In this document: one piece after another, positions 13,930 to 25,778 of the stretch
Layout: every line of letters begins with the position of its first letter
How positions within the stretch are numbered: the stretch's first letter is position 1
Assembly: GCF_022539315.1 (NCBI RefSeq)
Contig: NC_066313.1
Location: 69,195,934 to 69,259,933, forward strand
DNA from: Serinus canaria
Taxonomy: Eukaryota > Chordata > Aves > Passeriformes > Fringillidae
Reading direction: 5' to 3'
DNA: 64,000 nucleotides
Notes under the pieces: generated by a model
What the model saw: only the letters and a program-made list of their open reading frames with translations
The model's database searches: none
Told to the model about the DNA's origin: nothing
Position numbers and translations under genes: made by a program

Positions 13930-14145
13930 GGCGGTTTTAATTGTGTTCTTCAGCTACCTGATGTGTGATTACAAGAAAACAGTCAAAGTGTTCTTGGAGG
14001 AGCACATCAAAGCCCAGACTGTGTAATCTCCACCCTTGGAGTTAATCCTACTCTGGCTGAATGAAGACTGATCTTACTTTGTTGGTCCTGACTCAAGCAG
14101 TAGATTGGACTGAATTATCTCTCCCTTCAATACAAAGGCATTGAC
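13930..14145 (+). mobile_element. CR1 LINE fragment, 3' part
   Basis: The order of segments follows the 3' end of avian CR1 in sense orientation: TTCTTCAGCTACCTGATG near 13945, then an alanine/lysine-codon-rich stretch, then GTGTAATCTCCACCCTTGGAG near 14020. The last 60 bp contain the CR1-like GACTGAATTATCTCTCCCTT segment before the usual tail. It is quite diverged, truncated on its 5' side as most genomic CR1 copies are, and lacks a clean ATTCTATG tail. It encodes only the degraded last codons of ORF2 plus the 3' UTR. Confidence 0.7.
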
Positions 14146-15893
14146 TTTAAATACATATCTTAGAGAAACGAGAAAAAAACCTTCTAATTAAAGGATATTG
14201 ATTTAGTAGTTTTAAAAGCTTGTTTGGGCTTGGTGTTGGTTTGGGGATTTTGGGGTGGGAATGTGTTCTTTTTTTTTTTCCCTTTACTTTTAAAATGAAA
14301 ACTTTGGTTGAAGTTCAGCAGAATTTTCATTTCAGATGTGAACACATCCAAAATAAAAAGACAGAAGAAGACACGGAGACTGTGTCTATGCTGTAAACAA
14401 AAGAGAGGGAGAGACACTCCTTATAAAGCTGAGAAGACTGTCTTGCCGGTGTTTTTTCTGTTTTGTTTTCTCTTGCAGCCCAAACACTTTGGTATCTATA
14501 AATGGTGAACTTCAGACTCCATTTTGCAAGATGGAAGGAAAGAGACATGGATACATGGGGTAATTAAGGCTGAGAGTCTAACTTGTCTGGTTGAATGATT
14601 CTGGATTCTGTTGAAGTAGTAGGAAGGATACAAACTGTTGAAACTGAAGCAATCTTGGCCATTTTACTGTTTAGAAGCAGTCTGTAGAGTGACCAACCCC
14701 TGTAACACTTCCTACATCCCAATTTGGACAAACCTATTTGTGTTTGCCCAAAACAGAGGAAGGGAATGGAATAATACTTAACTAGCAAGAATATGAGATC
14801 AGTTCCTTTCTCTGTTCTCCGCATCAGTATACGAATGCCACAAATCTTCTGAGCTCCAGTTGGCAAAGTCCTGAAGTTGAGTGAAACCCTAAATGAGAGA
14901 TTGGTAAATTTGTAATAATTTGGATAACATTCTGTGTTAATGGTCTTTCAGTATGCAAACATGATTAGTTGGACAAGAACAGGGAGTTCTATTTATGTAA
15001 CAATGCAGAGTCATCAATTTAGCTATTTATGGATGATTATGTTCATAGAAAGTTGTTTCTTAACCACACACTTCAGTGGCATTTAAGTATCACTGGAGAA
15101 CATCAGTGATAAACAAAGTAAATGTTCAGATTATTTATTCATCATTGATTGCTATTTTGTAATTGGAAGCTTCTTACTCAATCTTGGAGATAACCAAAAG
15201 ATTTTTATTTCTAGACAGTAAGTAGGGTCTTCATCAAATTAAGTATAGAGTTCTTTCTGCAATTGAATCTAATGGAAGTATAATTAGAGAAAACACATGG
15301 AGATAGTTGGAAGGACCAGATATAAGCTCAAAAAATAGCAGTCACTGATATATTTTAAAACCCTCAAGAGTACAAGTAAATTTAGTAGGGATGAAATAAT
15401 GCTGCTTAAACTGTGTTTGCACAACAATGATTGTATGTTTATATTATTTATTTAATAAATAATAATGATATCTGCAAAGATGAAATAAGGTTAAGAGCAT
15501 GTGGTTTATTTATATCAAAGCATGGTAATACTCTGTTATTTAATTCTGATTTAATCAGTTTTTAGAGAGGCTATTAGAATATCTTGATCAACTTAGAAAA
15601 CACCATAGTGACCTCTAAAATTCATGCATCTTTTTTATTTCTGTCTCCTTCTGTCTCCATCTCATGATACCTTTTCAAATTTTCCAGAGGAACCTGCTCA
15701 AGAATTTCCTATATTTATTTGAAGAGCCTTTCCAAAATAGTACAGAGTGAATATTTTGTACTTGTTTCTTAAGTTTTTTTTTTTTGTTGTTGAGCTCAGT
15801 GATTCACTTATATCAGCTTTGACTGAGTCACCTATAACAGCTTTATCTTCACCTGAATTCTCTTCTTTTCTTGAAAACAAAAGTCCTGTGTGA

Positions 15894-15929
15894 AGATTTC
15901 CTGTGCTAAAGATTTCCTGTGCTAAAGAT
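15894..15929. repeat. Tandem duplication, 17-bp unit, two copies
   Basis: The unit GATTTCCTGTGCTAAA is present twice head to tail and begins a third time as GATT. Both copies are identical, which suggests a young replication-slippage event. It has no coding context. Confidence 0.75.
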
Positions 15930-16703
15930 TGTTGCTTGATATAAATCATTAAAGAGCAGCAAAACCTAACCCATGCTCAGCAATACAGTCACTGTAAGGG
16001 GGAGGTTATGAGAAGCCAACCTTCCACCTCTTTGTAGGTTATAAAACCCCTACATTTACTTCATCCATTGCAATCTACCTACCTGTCAGGTGCTAGGGCT
16101 TTTCCATTGGGAAGGCTGGCCCTAGGACATTCTCTTTGTTCGGTCATTTAGCTTACTACTGAAAGAGGAGTAGTCATACAACCCTTTAAAACATGTTATA
16201 TAGAAAGGTATTTAGCAAAAACAGAGAAGTGTCCATCAGCTCAAGGACTGCCAAATTTAGAGAGAAAACAGAAATCAGTCCAGACCAATATTTTTCTAAA
16301 TTAAATAGAATTATTGCTTTCACATCATCAAACTATGACAAGTCTGTTTTGTATTCTGCATTTTCCATCTTCATTTATCTACAAGGGCTAACTGTACTTA
16401 ACAGTAATGAAAATCACATGGTAGAGCTAAATGAATCAAAACCTTTAGTGGAGAAAAATTATGGCTATGGCCTAGCAATTTGTTAGTTTTGAAATGAATT
16501 GATTTTATGAGTTAGCATCAATATCACCAAGAATGGGTCTATAAGGTCTTTGTTTATCACTATATAGCTTGATAAAACCAGCATCAAGTCTCTCTGTCAA
16601 TGTCCAGACACTGTGCTCTAGTAAAATACTAGCTACATCTGAGATTAAACTAGTATGTTCCTTTTTGGAAATTCATTAGAATTCAAATGAAAACTCATTA
16701 ATA

Positions 16704-16750
16704 AAAGTCAGGAGAGTGACATCCTAAAGTCAGGAGAGTGACATCCTAAA
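16704..16750. repeat. Perfect tandem duplication, 22-bp unit
   Basis: Positions 16704-16725 and 16726-16747 are identical and followed by AAA, the start of a third copy. The unit contains GTCAGGAGAGTGACATCC. Identity over 22 bp in otherwise unique DNA points to a recent duplication that could be polymorphic. Confidence 0.9.
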
Positions 16751-17750
16751 AGGCAGCATATTTACGATGCAGAGATTTAGAAATGAAAAAAATAACCACA
16801 GATGCTTTAAAACACGATGATTTAAAAGACTCTTCGAAAATTTTTAAAAGTGCACCTTTATGTATTACCCATATTAGCATATACAAAAGAGGGTACATCT
16901 TAGATGATATAGGAATACATGTCAGAGACTTTCATAAGTGTCAGTGCGTGGGGATGTGGGTGTATGTGTGTACAAGTGGAGGTGTGTAGTTTAACACATA
17001 TACTGTTCAGAATTTGTCCTGGAGTGAACTCTTACCCAGAGTGATATTACCATTTTATCTTATCCTTTTGCTATTTAATTCCCATATTTAACAGAGCCCT
17101 CCAGAGAAGAAGAGTTCAAAATGACTTATTTTTTGTACATTGTTTGGCAGTTCTGCTACCTCTATGATTGCCAGCCAGAATATTTTCTGTCAAGCTATTT
17201 CACATGCTACAACAGCTGTTTGTGGAAATGGATGGCTTGAGGGTGTTCTTAGGTGGCATTAGTGAAAGGGGAAGATTAGACCAACATGAGTGCTGTATAT
17301 GATACAAGGAAGACAAAATCCATCATACGAATTAATTTTCTTAACTATTTTGAAAATTCTGTGTTCAGTTTTAGACCATATAAGTCTAAGGATTGAGTTG
17401 TGTACAGAAGAGAATGTTGTGGGAGGAATGAAGAGCTGTTCTTTTTGTGTAACAGAAGTATGATTAAAAACTGACAGTACATAATATGAATCACCTGGAA
17501 AGACTGTGTTTGCAGAACTTCTTCCTTCCAAAGGTCGGGGATACTGTGGAATGAGATTTTTGTCCCAATTTAGGTGCAGAATGCATGGAATATAAGACTG
17601 TATGTATCATTTGCATATTCCTGTAAGAGATCAGTGTCTATGTAGCTTGGTTGACTTAATTTACCTATACAGCACAGGGTATGATGAGTCAGACAGATAG
17701 AACATGTCCCACACCATGTAATATATGATGTGTATTTGCAACATTAAATA

Positions 17751-17769
17751 AAAAAAAAAAAAAAAAAAA
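17751..17769. repeat. Poly(A) run
   Basis: Nineteen consecutive A follow ATTAAATA. It could be a simple homopolymer or the tail of an unrecognised retroposed sequence. No processed-gene body was recognised upstream. Confidence 0.8.
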
Positions 17770-19907
17770 GCAAGCTGGCAATTTAAAAATTATGAAAATC
17801 ATATCTGTCAAATCAAGAAATAATTTTTTAATTCATATTTTATTTTTACAGGAAAGAAAAGGAAATAAAAAAGTAATACTATTATGGAAAATGTGAATAA
17901 TAAACAATTAGAAGCAGTTCCATACATCTTTCCTAGTAAATTCCCCTTCCTTTGCTGTTGTGGTCACCTTTGTATTTCCTCTTGGAGTCAGAGTGTTTCA
18001 GTTTTGGGAGGAGTCCCATCCAGCTGCCAGTATTGCCAGTTCTAAACCAGCAGGGTAATTTTAATGACAGGGTTTCTTTTCCAGGAGTAATGTGATATTG
18101 ACGATTTTATCTTCCTTGCTGAAAGGTTTACTAGGGGATATTTTTATGTTTTCTAACAGGCTATTATGAATAAATACAAAAATGTGGTTAGTATTATTTT
18201 CCATGAGATTTCAAGTGCATGTTAGCACTAACTGTAACAGGAAGCTTTTTGCTTATGTTCAGCTGTTTGTCCAGGGACATAGAGCAGCCTTAGATGAGAC
18301 GAGAGGTTCAGCTGACCCCTCTGTAGGTCTGAATGAAGCTGGCATCACAGCATTACACTGCTACAGGCTATTCATACAGCTGTTCAGGCATATTTTACCA
18401 TATCACCATCTTCTGTTTCATCTATTGCCAAACACAATTTTGTATTTGGGGCACCTAGATATAAATCAGGTTGAACACAAGAAGTTTCCTAGTATGTTAT
18501 TTGAAACTTTCTATTTGATGCATACGCAGGATGTTTAAAAAAATACACCAGTCACATCATCCTTCTGGTTTGAACAATAGGTGAGTGAAGGAAAGCAGAG
18601 GGAAGGTCTCTACTAAATTTAATGTAGTATAAATGAAACATAACATAATCAAAAGTTGTAATTTTGTAAAATTCAAATAAGGGGTTTCTGAGAGGTCTTG
18701 TTAGTTTTCTAATATAAAATAATTTAGCTTTTTTATATTAATATTTTTATTATTTGTTGAAATTCAAACATGTTTACAGTTCTTTAAATATGAGGAGTAT
18801 TTATATTCATTTATGCCTACTGTACCTGTATATTCTCCTGTAAAAAGACATGCAATTTATAACCTTAAAATCAGAATCATTCATTTGGAGCTAGAATTTA
18901 ATAGCAACAGAACCAACATTTGAATACTGTACCTTTGCTTTAGTGGACAGTCATCTCTGTGAACCACTACCAAGTTAAGGGACTAATTCCTTTTATTCCA
19001 TTTCAGAATAAAGCCTAGAAAAAAAAAAGCATCAATGTGTTGTTTCTTATCTATGAATCAAGAAAATTTCTCATCAGATTTTTTAGGTAAGTCACTCGTG
19101 TTAAATTTTTTCTGCTCATATCCAAGACATGGAACTTTTAACAATATAATTTTTGATTTGAAAAATATCTAGTACTGCAATTTTTAGATGGAACAACTCT
19201 TATAGTAATCAGAATCTTATGTGCTTTTTTAAATTGAAATGTAAAAGAGCAAAAATAGTGATGCCCTGGATGAATAGATTATACAGATGTTTTCAAGATT
19301 CAAAAATGCATCTGACACAAAAGGCATCTCAAACTCTTTAACCAGGTGTTATTTTATTTCATTGTGATATTGTATGCTAGTTCAGTGGGAATGAAACAAA
19401 ACTATTCTGGTGTTTTATTATATCTGAATTACTTTCTTATCTAAGAAACTTTAATTTAAGATTTTATTTTTATTATTTATTTCAATTCCGTATGCAGATG
19501 TTTAAAAGCCCTGCATTTTAACTCTGTATTTATACTGTTTTTTAAGTCATCACTCATTTAAGTTCTGATAACATGGCTTGAGCATGAATATTTTTTATCC
19601 CCCTGAAATGTTTAATCACACAACTATTACGCTTTTAAAGGAATCAGCAGACAGACTTCAAATCTGCATGTCTCAAACGTGAAATGTCAACTTGATTAGT
19701 TATGAAAGTAGGAATGAGTATATAGATTTAACAGCAATGAACACTTAGAGTTTAAAATGACTCAGTCACACATCTGTACTGTCAAGATAGCTATCCTAAA
19801 CTTAGATCTCTAATTAGAATATTTATGCATTCTGTTGCTCTTGGTTGCAAAAAGATTCTTTCTGGTGTAGACCTAATATAAAAATATCATATATTGTCCC
19901 TGTTTTC

Positions 19908-19928
19908 CCACATAGAAATTCTATGTGG
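19908..19928. repeat. Short perfect hairpin
   Basis: CCACATAGAA pairs with TTCTATGTGG around a single A. It is too short to assign a function. Confidence 0.7.
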
Positions 19929-20374
19929 ATAGGTACTTTCTTAGTTTATAACTCAAAATGCACTAGAAAACTATGTAGATAAATAGCTGTCAGCTTTTGG
20001 ATAGCATATTATTTTCTGATTTTATTTCACAGGATGAAGAACAAATCTCTGAGATGCTTATTAATAAGGAAAGTAGAATTTTTTTCTGCCAGCATCTGCA
20101 CCAAACATTTAAAAGAACTGTACTAAAGTATTTATAGGACTTGTGGACCAATTGAGACTCAATATATTTACATATACATTACCTAAAAGGGATTTATCTC
20201 TGGAATAACAAGTTCTCTCCTATATCAATACAGGCACATTGGCATGGATGAAGACTGAGTGCTTGTAACCATGATCATAGAACCAGAAACCAGCATTTGC
20301 TCTTGTTAAAATTTGTATTGCTGCCCAACCCTTTGATTTTTAAAGATTTCTTTGCAGGGTCTCAGTGCTTTCAA

Positions 20375-21020
20375 AGGAGTCTACAGCTCCTTCCAATTTA
20401 GTGTCAAGCAAGCTTCATTTGCATGCCTTCAAGTACTGCATCCCAGCCATTTACAAGGACATTGAAGAGAACTTTAGGGCTTCTTAAAATGGAGCCCTAC
20501 AGGACCCTGATAGTGGCTGGTCACCAGCCTGATGTAACAATTTTCTGCAGTCCTTTGTGCCTGATCTGTGAGACAGTTGCTCAGCCATCATATGATGTGT
20601 TTATTCAGCTGTGTGTTGGACATTTTGTCCCTAAGAAAGACTTTGAGAGACATTATCAAAAGCTTTACTGAAATCCAGAATAAATTAAATCAACTGGCTT
20701 CCCTTGATCAGCTAAGTGAGTGACTTTGTCATAAAGGAAATTCAGTTTTTCAAGCAGGACTTGACCCTCAGTGTATACCCTCAATGTAATCCCAATGCAT
20801 TTGTGAGTGCAAAACTAATTACCCACTGAGAAGATGAATTACAGCTAGAGAAGTGATGGTGCCTTCAGTTTCAAAAGAAAAGGGTCAGTGGGTGAGGCTT
20901 ACAGGGCTAAAAATCAGATTAAGACATACAGTAAGTAATTTAACTCTTTCTGTATGCATAAATCTAATGAGGTTATCTACAGGAATTTTGATATTAGCTA
21001 ACTCTTCTGATAGACCCAAC
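20375..21020 (-). mobile_element. CR1 LINE fragment (ORF2 region)
   Basis: The plus strand shows the reverse complement of CR1 ORF2. Recognisable landmarks are CATCCCAGCCATTTACAAG, GGAGCCCTACAGGACCC, TGAAATCCAGAATAAATTA with AACTGGCTTCCCTTGATCAG, then GTGACTTTGTCATAAAGG. In intact CR1 this codes for part of the reverse transcriptase. The segment to about 20775 is clear. Beyond it, GTGAGGCTTACAGGGCTA (near 20892) and GCTAACTCTTCTGATAG (near 20996) suggest the element continues in a much more diverged state to roughly 21020. It lacks its own 3' tail, so it is an internal fragment. The 82-codon plus-strand frame is antisense to ORF2 and not a gene. Confidence 0.8.
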
Positions 21021-21462
21021 ACAGAGAGATTTTGTTTCTTGCTGGTTTTGGTTTTTTGTTTTTGTTTTTGTTTTGTTTTTTTCCTTTTGGCTCTGCAGCT
21101 ATTTCTGGAATGAAATAAGTACTTCTAGTGCCATAATGCTGCAGGAAGAACCAGCAACAATGAACACAGGGCATCAGAGCATTAGTGTTGTCTAACAAAT
21201 TGTTCAGGAGAGAAGAGATAACCTCTGAAATGAGGTCTGTCCATCTGAAACTCCCTGTATTAATTTTGTTTCTTTGTGAGAAGTCCTCCTCCTGCTCCGG
21301 CAAGTCTTCCTTCAAACACAGTACACAGAAGAAGTACAAAAGCACAGATTTAATTCTGTCAAGCACCTAAGAGAACACCTGAAATATCACCAAAATATCA
21401 CCAAAAAGCTGTGAGGCTTCAACCAATCTCCAATCTATTTTTCCCCACTGCTTAACCCTCCC
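21021..21462. other. Unassigned sequence between CR1 and LTR
   Basis: It contains a T/G-rich TTTTTG run at 21045-21085. The stretch around 21205-21310 may be further diverged CR1. No gene is seen. A 122-codon minus-strand frame (20998-21366) owes its length partly to the low-complexity run. Confidence 0.4.
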
Positions 21463-21644
21463 CTAGCTAGTTTAATCCAGCAGGCAGCAAAACACACAGC
21501 TGCTCCCTCACTCCCCACTCACAGTGGAATGGGGAAAATATCAGGAAAAACTCCCTAAAATCCCCATCTTGACATAAAGGCAGTTAAGTCAGACAGAAAA
21601 AGAAGGGAAAACAATGATAACAAAATCAGCAACAATAAAAACAG

Positions 21645-21709
<65 letters not shown>

Positions 21710-22080
21710 GTAGTAGTAGTACCAACAATAACAGTAATAGTAGAATTTGAAAATACAGAACAAGCAATATGCATTGCATCACCTCAGCACCCAATGGCCA
21801 ATACCCAGCCAGCTCCCTCCACAGCTGAGCATGATGCCATATGGTATGGAATTATCCCTTTGGCCAGTTTGGGTCAGCTGCTGTGGCTGTGTCTCCTCTC
21901 AACTTCCTGTGTCTTCCAGACTCCTTGCTGGTAGGACACTACGAGAAGCTGAGTCCTTGACCACTGCTCAACAACAGCCATAACATCAGTGTGTTATCAA
22001 CATTCTCATCCTAAATCCAAAACACAGCACTGTACCAGCTACTCATAAGAAAAGTAACTGTGTCAAATGAAATCAGGACA
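21463..22080 (-). mobile_element. Avian ERV solo LTR, copy B, with internal AAT microsatellite
   Basis: This is the same LTR family as 6999-7575. It opens near GTTTAATCCAGC (about 21470), continues with the AACACACAGCTGCTCCCTCACTCC-like edge region, and shares the CTTTGGCCAGTTTGGGTCAGC segment (about 21858) and the CACTGCTCAACAACAGCC segment (about 21962). It ends AAATCAGGACA at 22080 like copy A. The middle, where copy A has an A-rich leader of the polyadenylation region, is replaced or expanded by a long (AAT)n tract. Transcribed sense is minus, inferred from the family. No viral coding sequence flanks it. Confidence 0.85.
21648..21722. repeat. (AAT)n microsatellite with (AGT)n edge
   Basis: About 20 uninterrupted AAT units run from 21648 to about 21709, followed by about five TAG units to 21722 and then imperfect ACAATAAC units. 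The long pure tract is expected to vary in length among individuals. Because it is stop-free in one frame on each strand it produces spurious open frames of poly-Ile and poly-Leu. Confidence 0.95.
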
Positions 22081-24349
22081 GGGATACATTCCAGTAATTA
22101 ACGTTTCCAGTTAAATGTTAAAATTGCAGAACCTCACTGTAGGTTAGGAATTGAACCTTAAGAGTAGAAAAGTAAATAATAACTTTAGGTGGAAAATTTT
22201 CTCAAAAAAAAAAAAAAGTCTGAAACAATAACCAAAAGAAATATTTGTGCCAACAAACTTAGCAATAGAAAAACAATTTTAGAAAAAAAAATTATGTTAA
22301 AATACAATGAAATCAAAATTGTCTCAACAATTGCTTTTTAGAGTGTTTTTTGCAAGAGGCTACTGGCCTAATTGAAAAAAGAAATTATTCTTGAATTCTT
22401 TTTTTGCTATTTTTCATCTGAATGAAGATCATTGAAATAAAAAGAATGAAATAACAGCAAATAAAACCAAACTCAAACAACATATTCCTCCCCCAGCAAC
22501 AAGCACTCAAGCAAACAGAATACTAAGAAATCAGTAAAAGTCTTTAGGTAAACGTTTAAATGGAATGGATAGTCTTGATTTCAAATTGAATAAAAGCCAA
22601 TAAGGTTAAAAATAGATGGACATTTGGACAATGAGAAACTTTACATAAAACACTTTGAAATCAAACATTATACTTTAGTTGTTTTGGTTGTTTTAATTGT
22701 AAGTACTGATTTATGAATTTCAGAATAATATCATAAATAAGATGCTGGTATTTCAAAAAAACAGAACAGAACACAGCATAACCAAATAGGCCCAGTACAA
22801 ATTTTCTTTCTTAATTTTCTGATTAATGCTATTTAGTTCACAATTTCAAGATGGTAAACATGGGACAGAAAGATGAATGATAGGTACCTACTATGGTTTC
22901 CAAATCTAGGTATCAGATCAGGATCCCAAAGGTTGCAGATTCTTAATCTAAATTAAAGCTAAACAATATTGTTGATCCTGATCTGCTCGTGCAGCTGGTT
23001 ATTGATCAAGTATCTGAAAATATGGGGATTTAAAATAACTTTTCTTTGATATTTCATTGCACTATGTTTGAGGTTTAAGAGTATTTGGTACATGTATAAC
23101 AGTTCAGGATTTTGCACAGCGAATATTCTCTATTGTCTGTTTACAGTGATAATCTGTACAAAGTAAGCACAGCAGATCTAAAGACTTGACTTTTTGTACA
23201 AACAAAATCCTTTCCTCCCCTGGCTATTGAGGAAGCAAAATTGGAAATTAAGCTATACATCTAAATGTTTGTGTATGTGTGAAGTCTAAATTGTTTTTTC
23301 ATCTCAAAGTAAGTTTTTTTTTTCCTTCCCTAAGAGAATTAGATGACATACTTTAAATTTTAAGTAGAAAGTAAGCAGATAAAAATGTCTTAGGTCAAAG
23401 TTAACCTACTTCAAGGCTACATAAACAAAAGCATTTTACTAGCTAAGTGTCTTACTTAAGATTTTAAGTATTTTTCTCTTTTTAAGAGTCTAAATTTCAC
23501 ATATGATATCAGTTTAAGTACATTATTAATTTTTTTCATTTGAAATGTCTCAGGTTCCTAAACCCAAGTTATTTCCCCATGCTTTTATTTATAGTAAAAA
23601 GAAACACTTTAAGAATGACTCATTAAATTTAGATCAAATTTAGAGGTCAGTTTTAGGATGTTGTAATTGCCTTTGGAGGTGTCTATCTGTCTTGTCAATT
23701 AGAGTCCACTTATCTCAGCTGTCTGTCTCTGACAGCAGCCTGTTACAGAACTAGGCCTAAAAGAGTACTCTTAGATTCTAGAAATTATTAGAAACTGATT
23801 TTTTTTCCCTAGCAATTAGGAGAGACTGGATTTTTTCACCATACCTTTTGTTTTCTTCATTTGTAAAAATTTTTATAAAAATTTTAAGTGAGGAAAATTT
23901 TAGCCTTCTGTAAGCATCCTTTCTGTATTCTTTAGTATAGTTTAGTATAGTATTCTTTAATATAATATAGTATCATAAAATATTAAATTAGCCTTCTGAG
24001 AACACAGAGTCAGATTCATCATTCCTTCCTTTGTCTGGGAACCCCACAAAAAAAAAGACTTGTGGATTTTTTTTCTAAAGATAAATGCTATTATGAAAGA
24101 AATTATTCTGGAAAAACAAGTTACAATGTAAAAGTGAATTTTTCTATGTATCAAAGGGTTTTAGTTTACAATTTTAATACATTCTATTCAGTGTGGGCAA
24201 CCACCAGCCAAACGATCTGAAGGCAACCAAGCTGCTTATTTCTACCTTTCATTAGCATATGACTTTAAATATACACTTATGCAAATGTATGTCAGTTCTC
24301 ATAAGTATGCAGAGCAGACAGAATTTCAGTGCAGACTACTTTATTCCTG
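22081..24349. other. AT-rich noncoding DNA
   Basis: No gene or transposon is recognised. An A-run lies at 22204-22216. The stretch 24200-24330 looks less degenerate than its surroundings and contains a perfect octamer ATGCAAAT and an ATTAGCATATG string, the kind of sites bound by POU homeodomain proteins. Short-motif matches alone are weak evidence. Confidence 0.5.
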
Positions 24350-24525
24350 TTTAGAATTACAGAATCATCATTTGGGTTGGAAGGGACCTTAAAGATCACT
24401 AGTTTCAACCTCTCTGCCATGGGCAGGGACACCTTCCATCAGACCAGGAAGCTCAAAGCTCTATCCAACCTCACGTGAACACTGCCAGGGATAGAGCATT
24501 GGCAGCTTTTCTGGGCATCTTCCAG
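24350..24525 (-). mobile_element. CR1 LINE 3' end fragment
   Basis: This is a textbook CR1 3' end seen in reverse complement: CAGAATCATCATTTGGGTTG, GAAGGGACCTTAAAGATCAC, then CTCTGCCATGGGCAGGGACA, CCTTCCATCAGACCAGGAAGC and CCAACCTCACGTGAACACTG. Only about 170 bp of the tail is kept, which is a severe 5' truncation typical of CR1 retrotransposition. It contains no coding potential. Confidence 0.95.
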
Positions 24526-25690
24526 GGGATCATATCTCTTGTTTGGCCTTTTTTTCCTCTCTTTGCTCCAACCCCACACTGAAGCAGCCCTGTCAGCAAA
24601 GCCTGCACCCTACTCTAATGCTGCCCACCCATGCCAAAATGTAGGAGCATCATTCACACCTGTGTACGTGCAGTTCCATGGCTGGTACAGGCTCTAGTGT
24701 TCCAGCTGTGCCCCTTGGGAAGCTGTTCTCTTCTCCTCCTCTTTGGAGCAGGGACTGATGGCATACAGCAGCAGGAGGCTGTACCAGTGAGATATGGCTG
24801 AGAGATTTTGCAGGCACCAGGTGAGGACAAGCAGCAAGCCAAAATATGGCTGGGCTCCTGTGAGTCATGTTGCTGTGCAGTGACACTGAGTGTCCCTTGA
24901 TCTTCCTGGTGGAATTGAACTGTCACCACAGAGCTGCTGGAGAATAAAAACCAACAAACAAAAGAAGAGGTATGAGCCAGTCAGAATTATGGCCTGGTCT
25001 CTGGAAAAATGTGGGCTGAATTTATGCTACACCTTTCACATCCACAGCGCCTTCTGGATGTCTTACTTCTGCTTTTATTGCTCTGGAGTGAAAGAAATGT
25101 TCTGAGAGAAGAAAATGCTGCTGAGATTTCACTTCTGACCCCCAAAATGGGTTAAGTGGTCAAGATTTCCAGTTGCTGGAGCAGCAGGCATTTCAGAGTC
25201 CCTGGTGTGTACTGGTGGGTTGAAAGCTGTATTCTGCCCTCCCCCTAGTGCACACTGCTGCTGATGGACAGCTGTGCTGCAGGTTGCTCAGGCTAGTCTG
25301 GATTTCTGTCCCCAAGGAAGCTTTATCTTCTACCATGCAGACCAAAACACACTCCAGTAGCTCTCAGCACCTCCCTGTCACTGCCCTGCCTGAGCACATG
25401 GACAGGGTAGTGATTTTCCTGGGCAGAGTTATCTTCTCCAGTGCCAATTTGTCCTCTGGAGCCATCCTGCCAACCCACCTGTGCTGCAGCCATGTCTGAG
25501 TTCACTGAGCATCCTCAGGGTCACCTCTGCTGAGCATCCTGAGCCAGGGTCATCCTGAACTGGCCATGTGAGGATATTGTCATTCTCCCCACAGCCTGTG
25601 GGTGCTGAGTACCCAGGAGAACAACCAGCAATATTTTCTCCACCAAGTGGGTTGTCAGTGTCAGCAATACTGCCTGGGTTCTGAGATTAT
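24526..25690. other. GC-richer unassigned block
   Basis: About 1.15 kb right of the CR1 tail is distinctly richer in G and C than the rest of the window and has many CAG/CTG words. A repeated phrase, GAGCATCCTCAGGGTCACC then GAGCATCCTGAGCCAGGGTC, occurs near 25507-25550. Frames up to about 90 codons overlap on both strands without any recognisable domain. It may be an unrecognised ERV fragment or a decayed gene piece. I cannot decide which. Confidence 0.4.
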
Positions 25691-25744
25691 GGGGAAGGGT
25701 TCTGATTTATTGAGTTCATTAGCCACTGAAAAGCAAACTTTGTA

Positions 25745-25778
25745 AATAATAAAGCACAGTAATCTGTGCTTTATTATT
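25745..25778. repeat. Perfect 15-bp inverted repeat, 4-nt loop
   Basis: AATAATAAAGCACAG (25745-25759) and CTGTGCTTTATTATT (25764-25778) are exact reverse complements separated by TAAT. It is a strong potential hairpin or cruciform. It contains AATAAA on both strands, but no transcript is visible that would use it. Confidence 0.9.

Larger units (their letters stand above)
14146..20374. other. Unique-looking AT-rich noncoding DNA
   Basis: No gene is recognised in about 6.2 kb. It holds two short perfect tandem duplications (15894-15929 and 16704-16750), a T-run near 15775, an A-run at 17751-17769 and a 10-bp-arm hairpin at 19908-19928. A less AT-rich patch around 15990-16140 includes a TATAAAACCCC string that could belong to an old LTR. 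I could not confirm a family. A 100-codon minus-strand frame at 14564-14866 shows nothing identifiable. Confidence 0.55.

Noticed and set aside
21555..21934. Poly-Leu and poly-Ile open frames on both strands
   Set aside because: They are produced entirely by the stop-free AAT microsatellite.
23700..23745. Adjacent TTATCT and CAGCTG motifs suggesting a GATA/E-box element
   Set aside because: The spacing does not fit the known composite site (an E-box with about 7-9 bp to GATA), and such short motifs occur often by chance.
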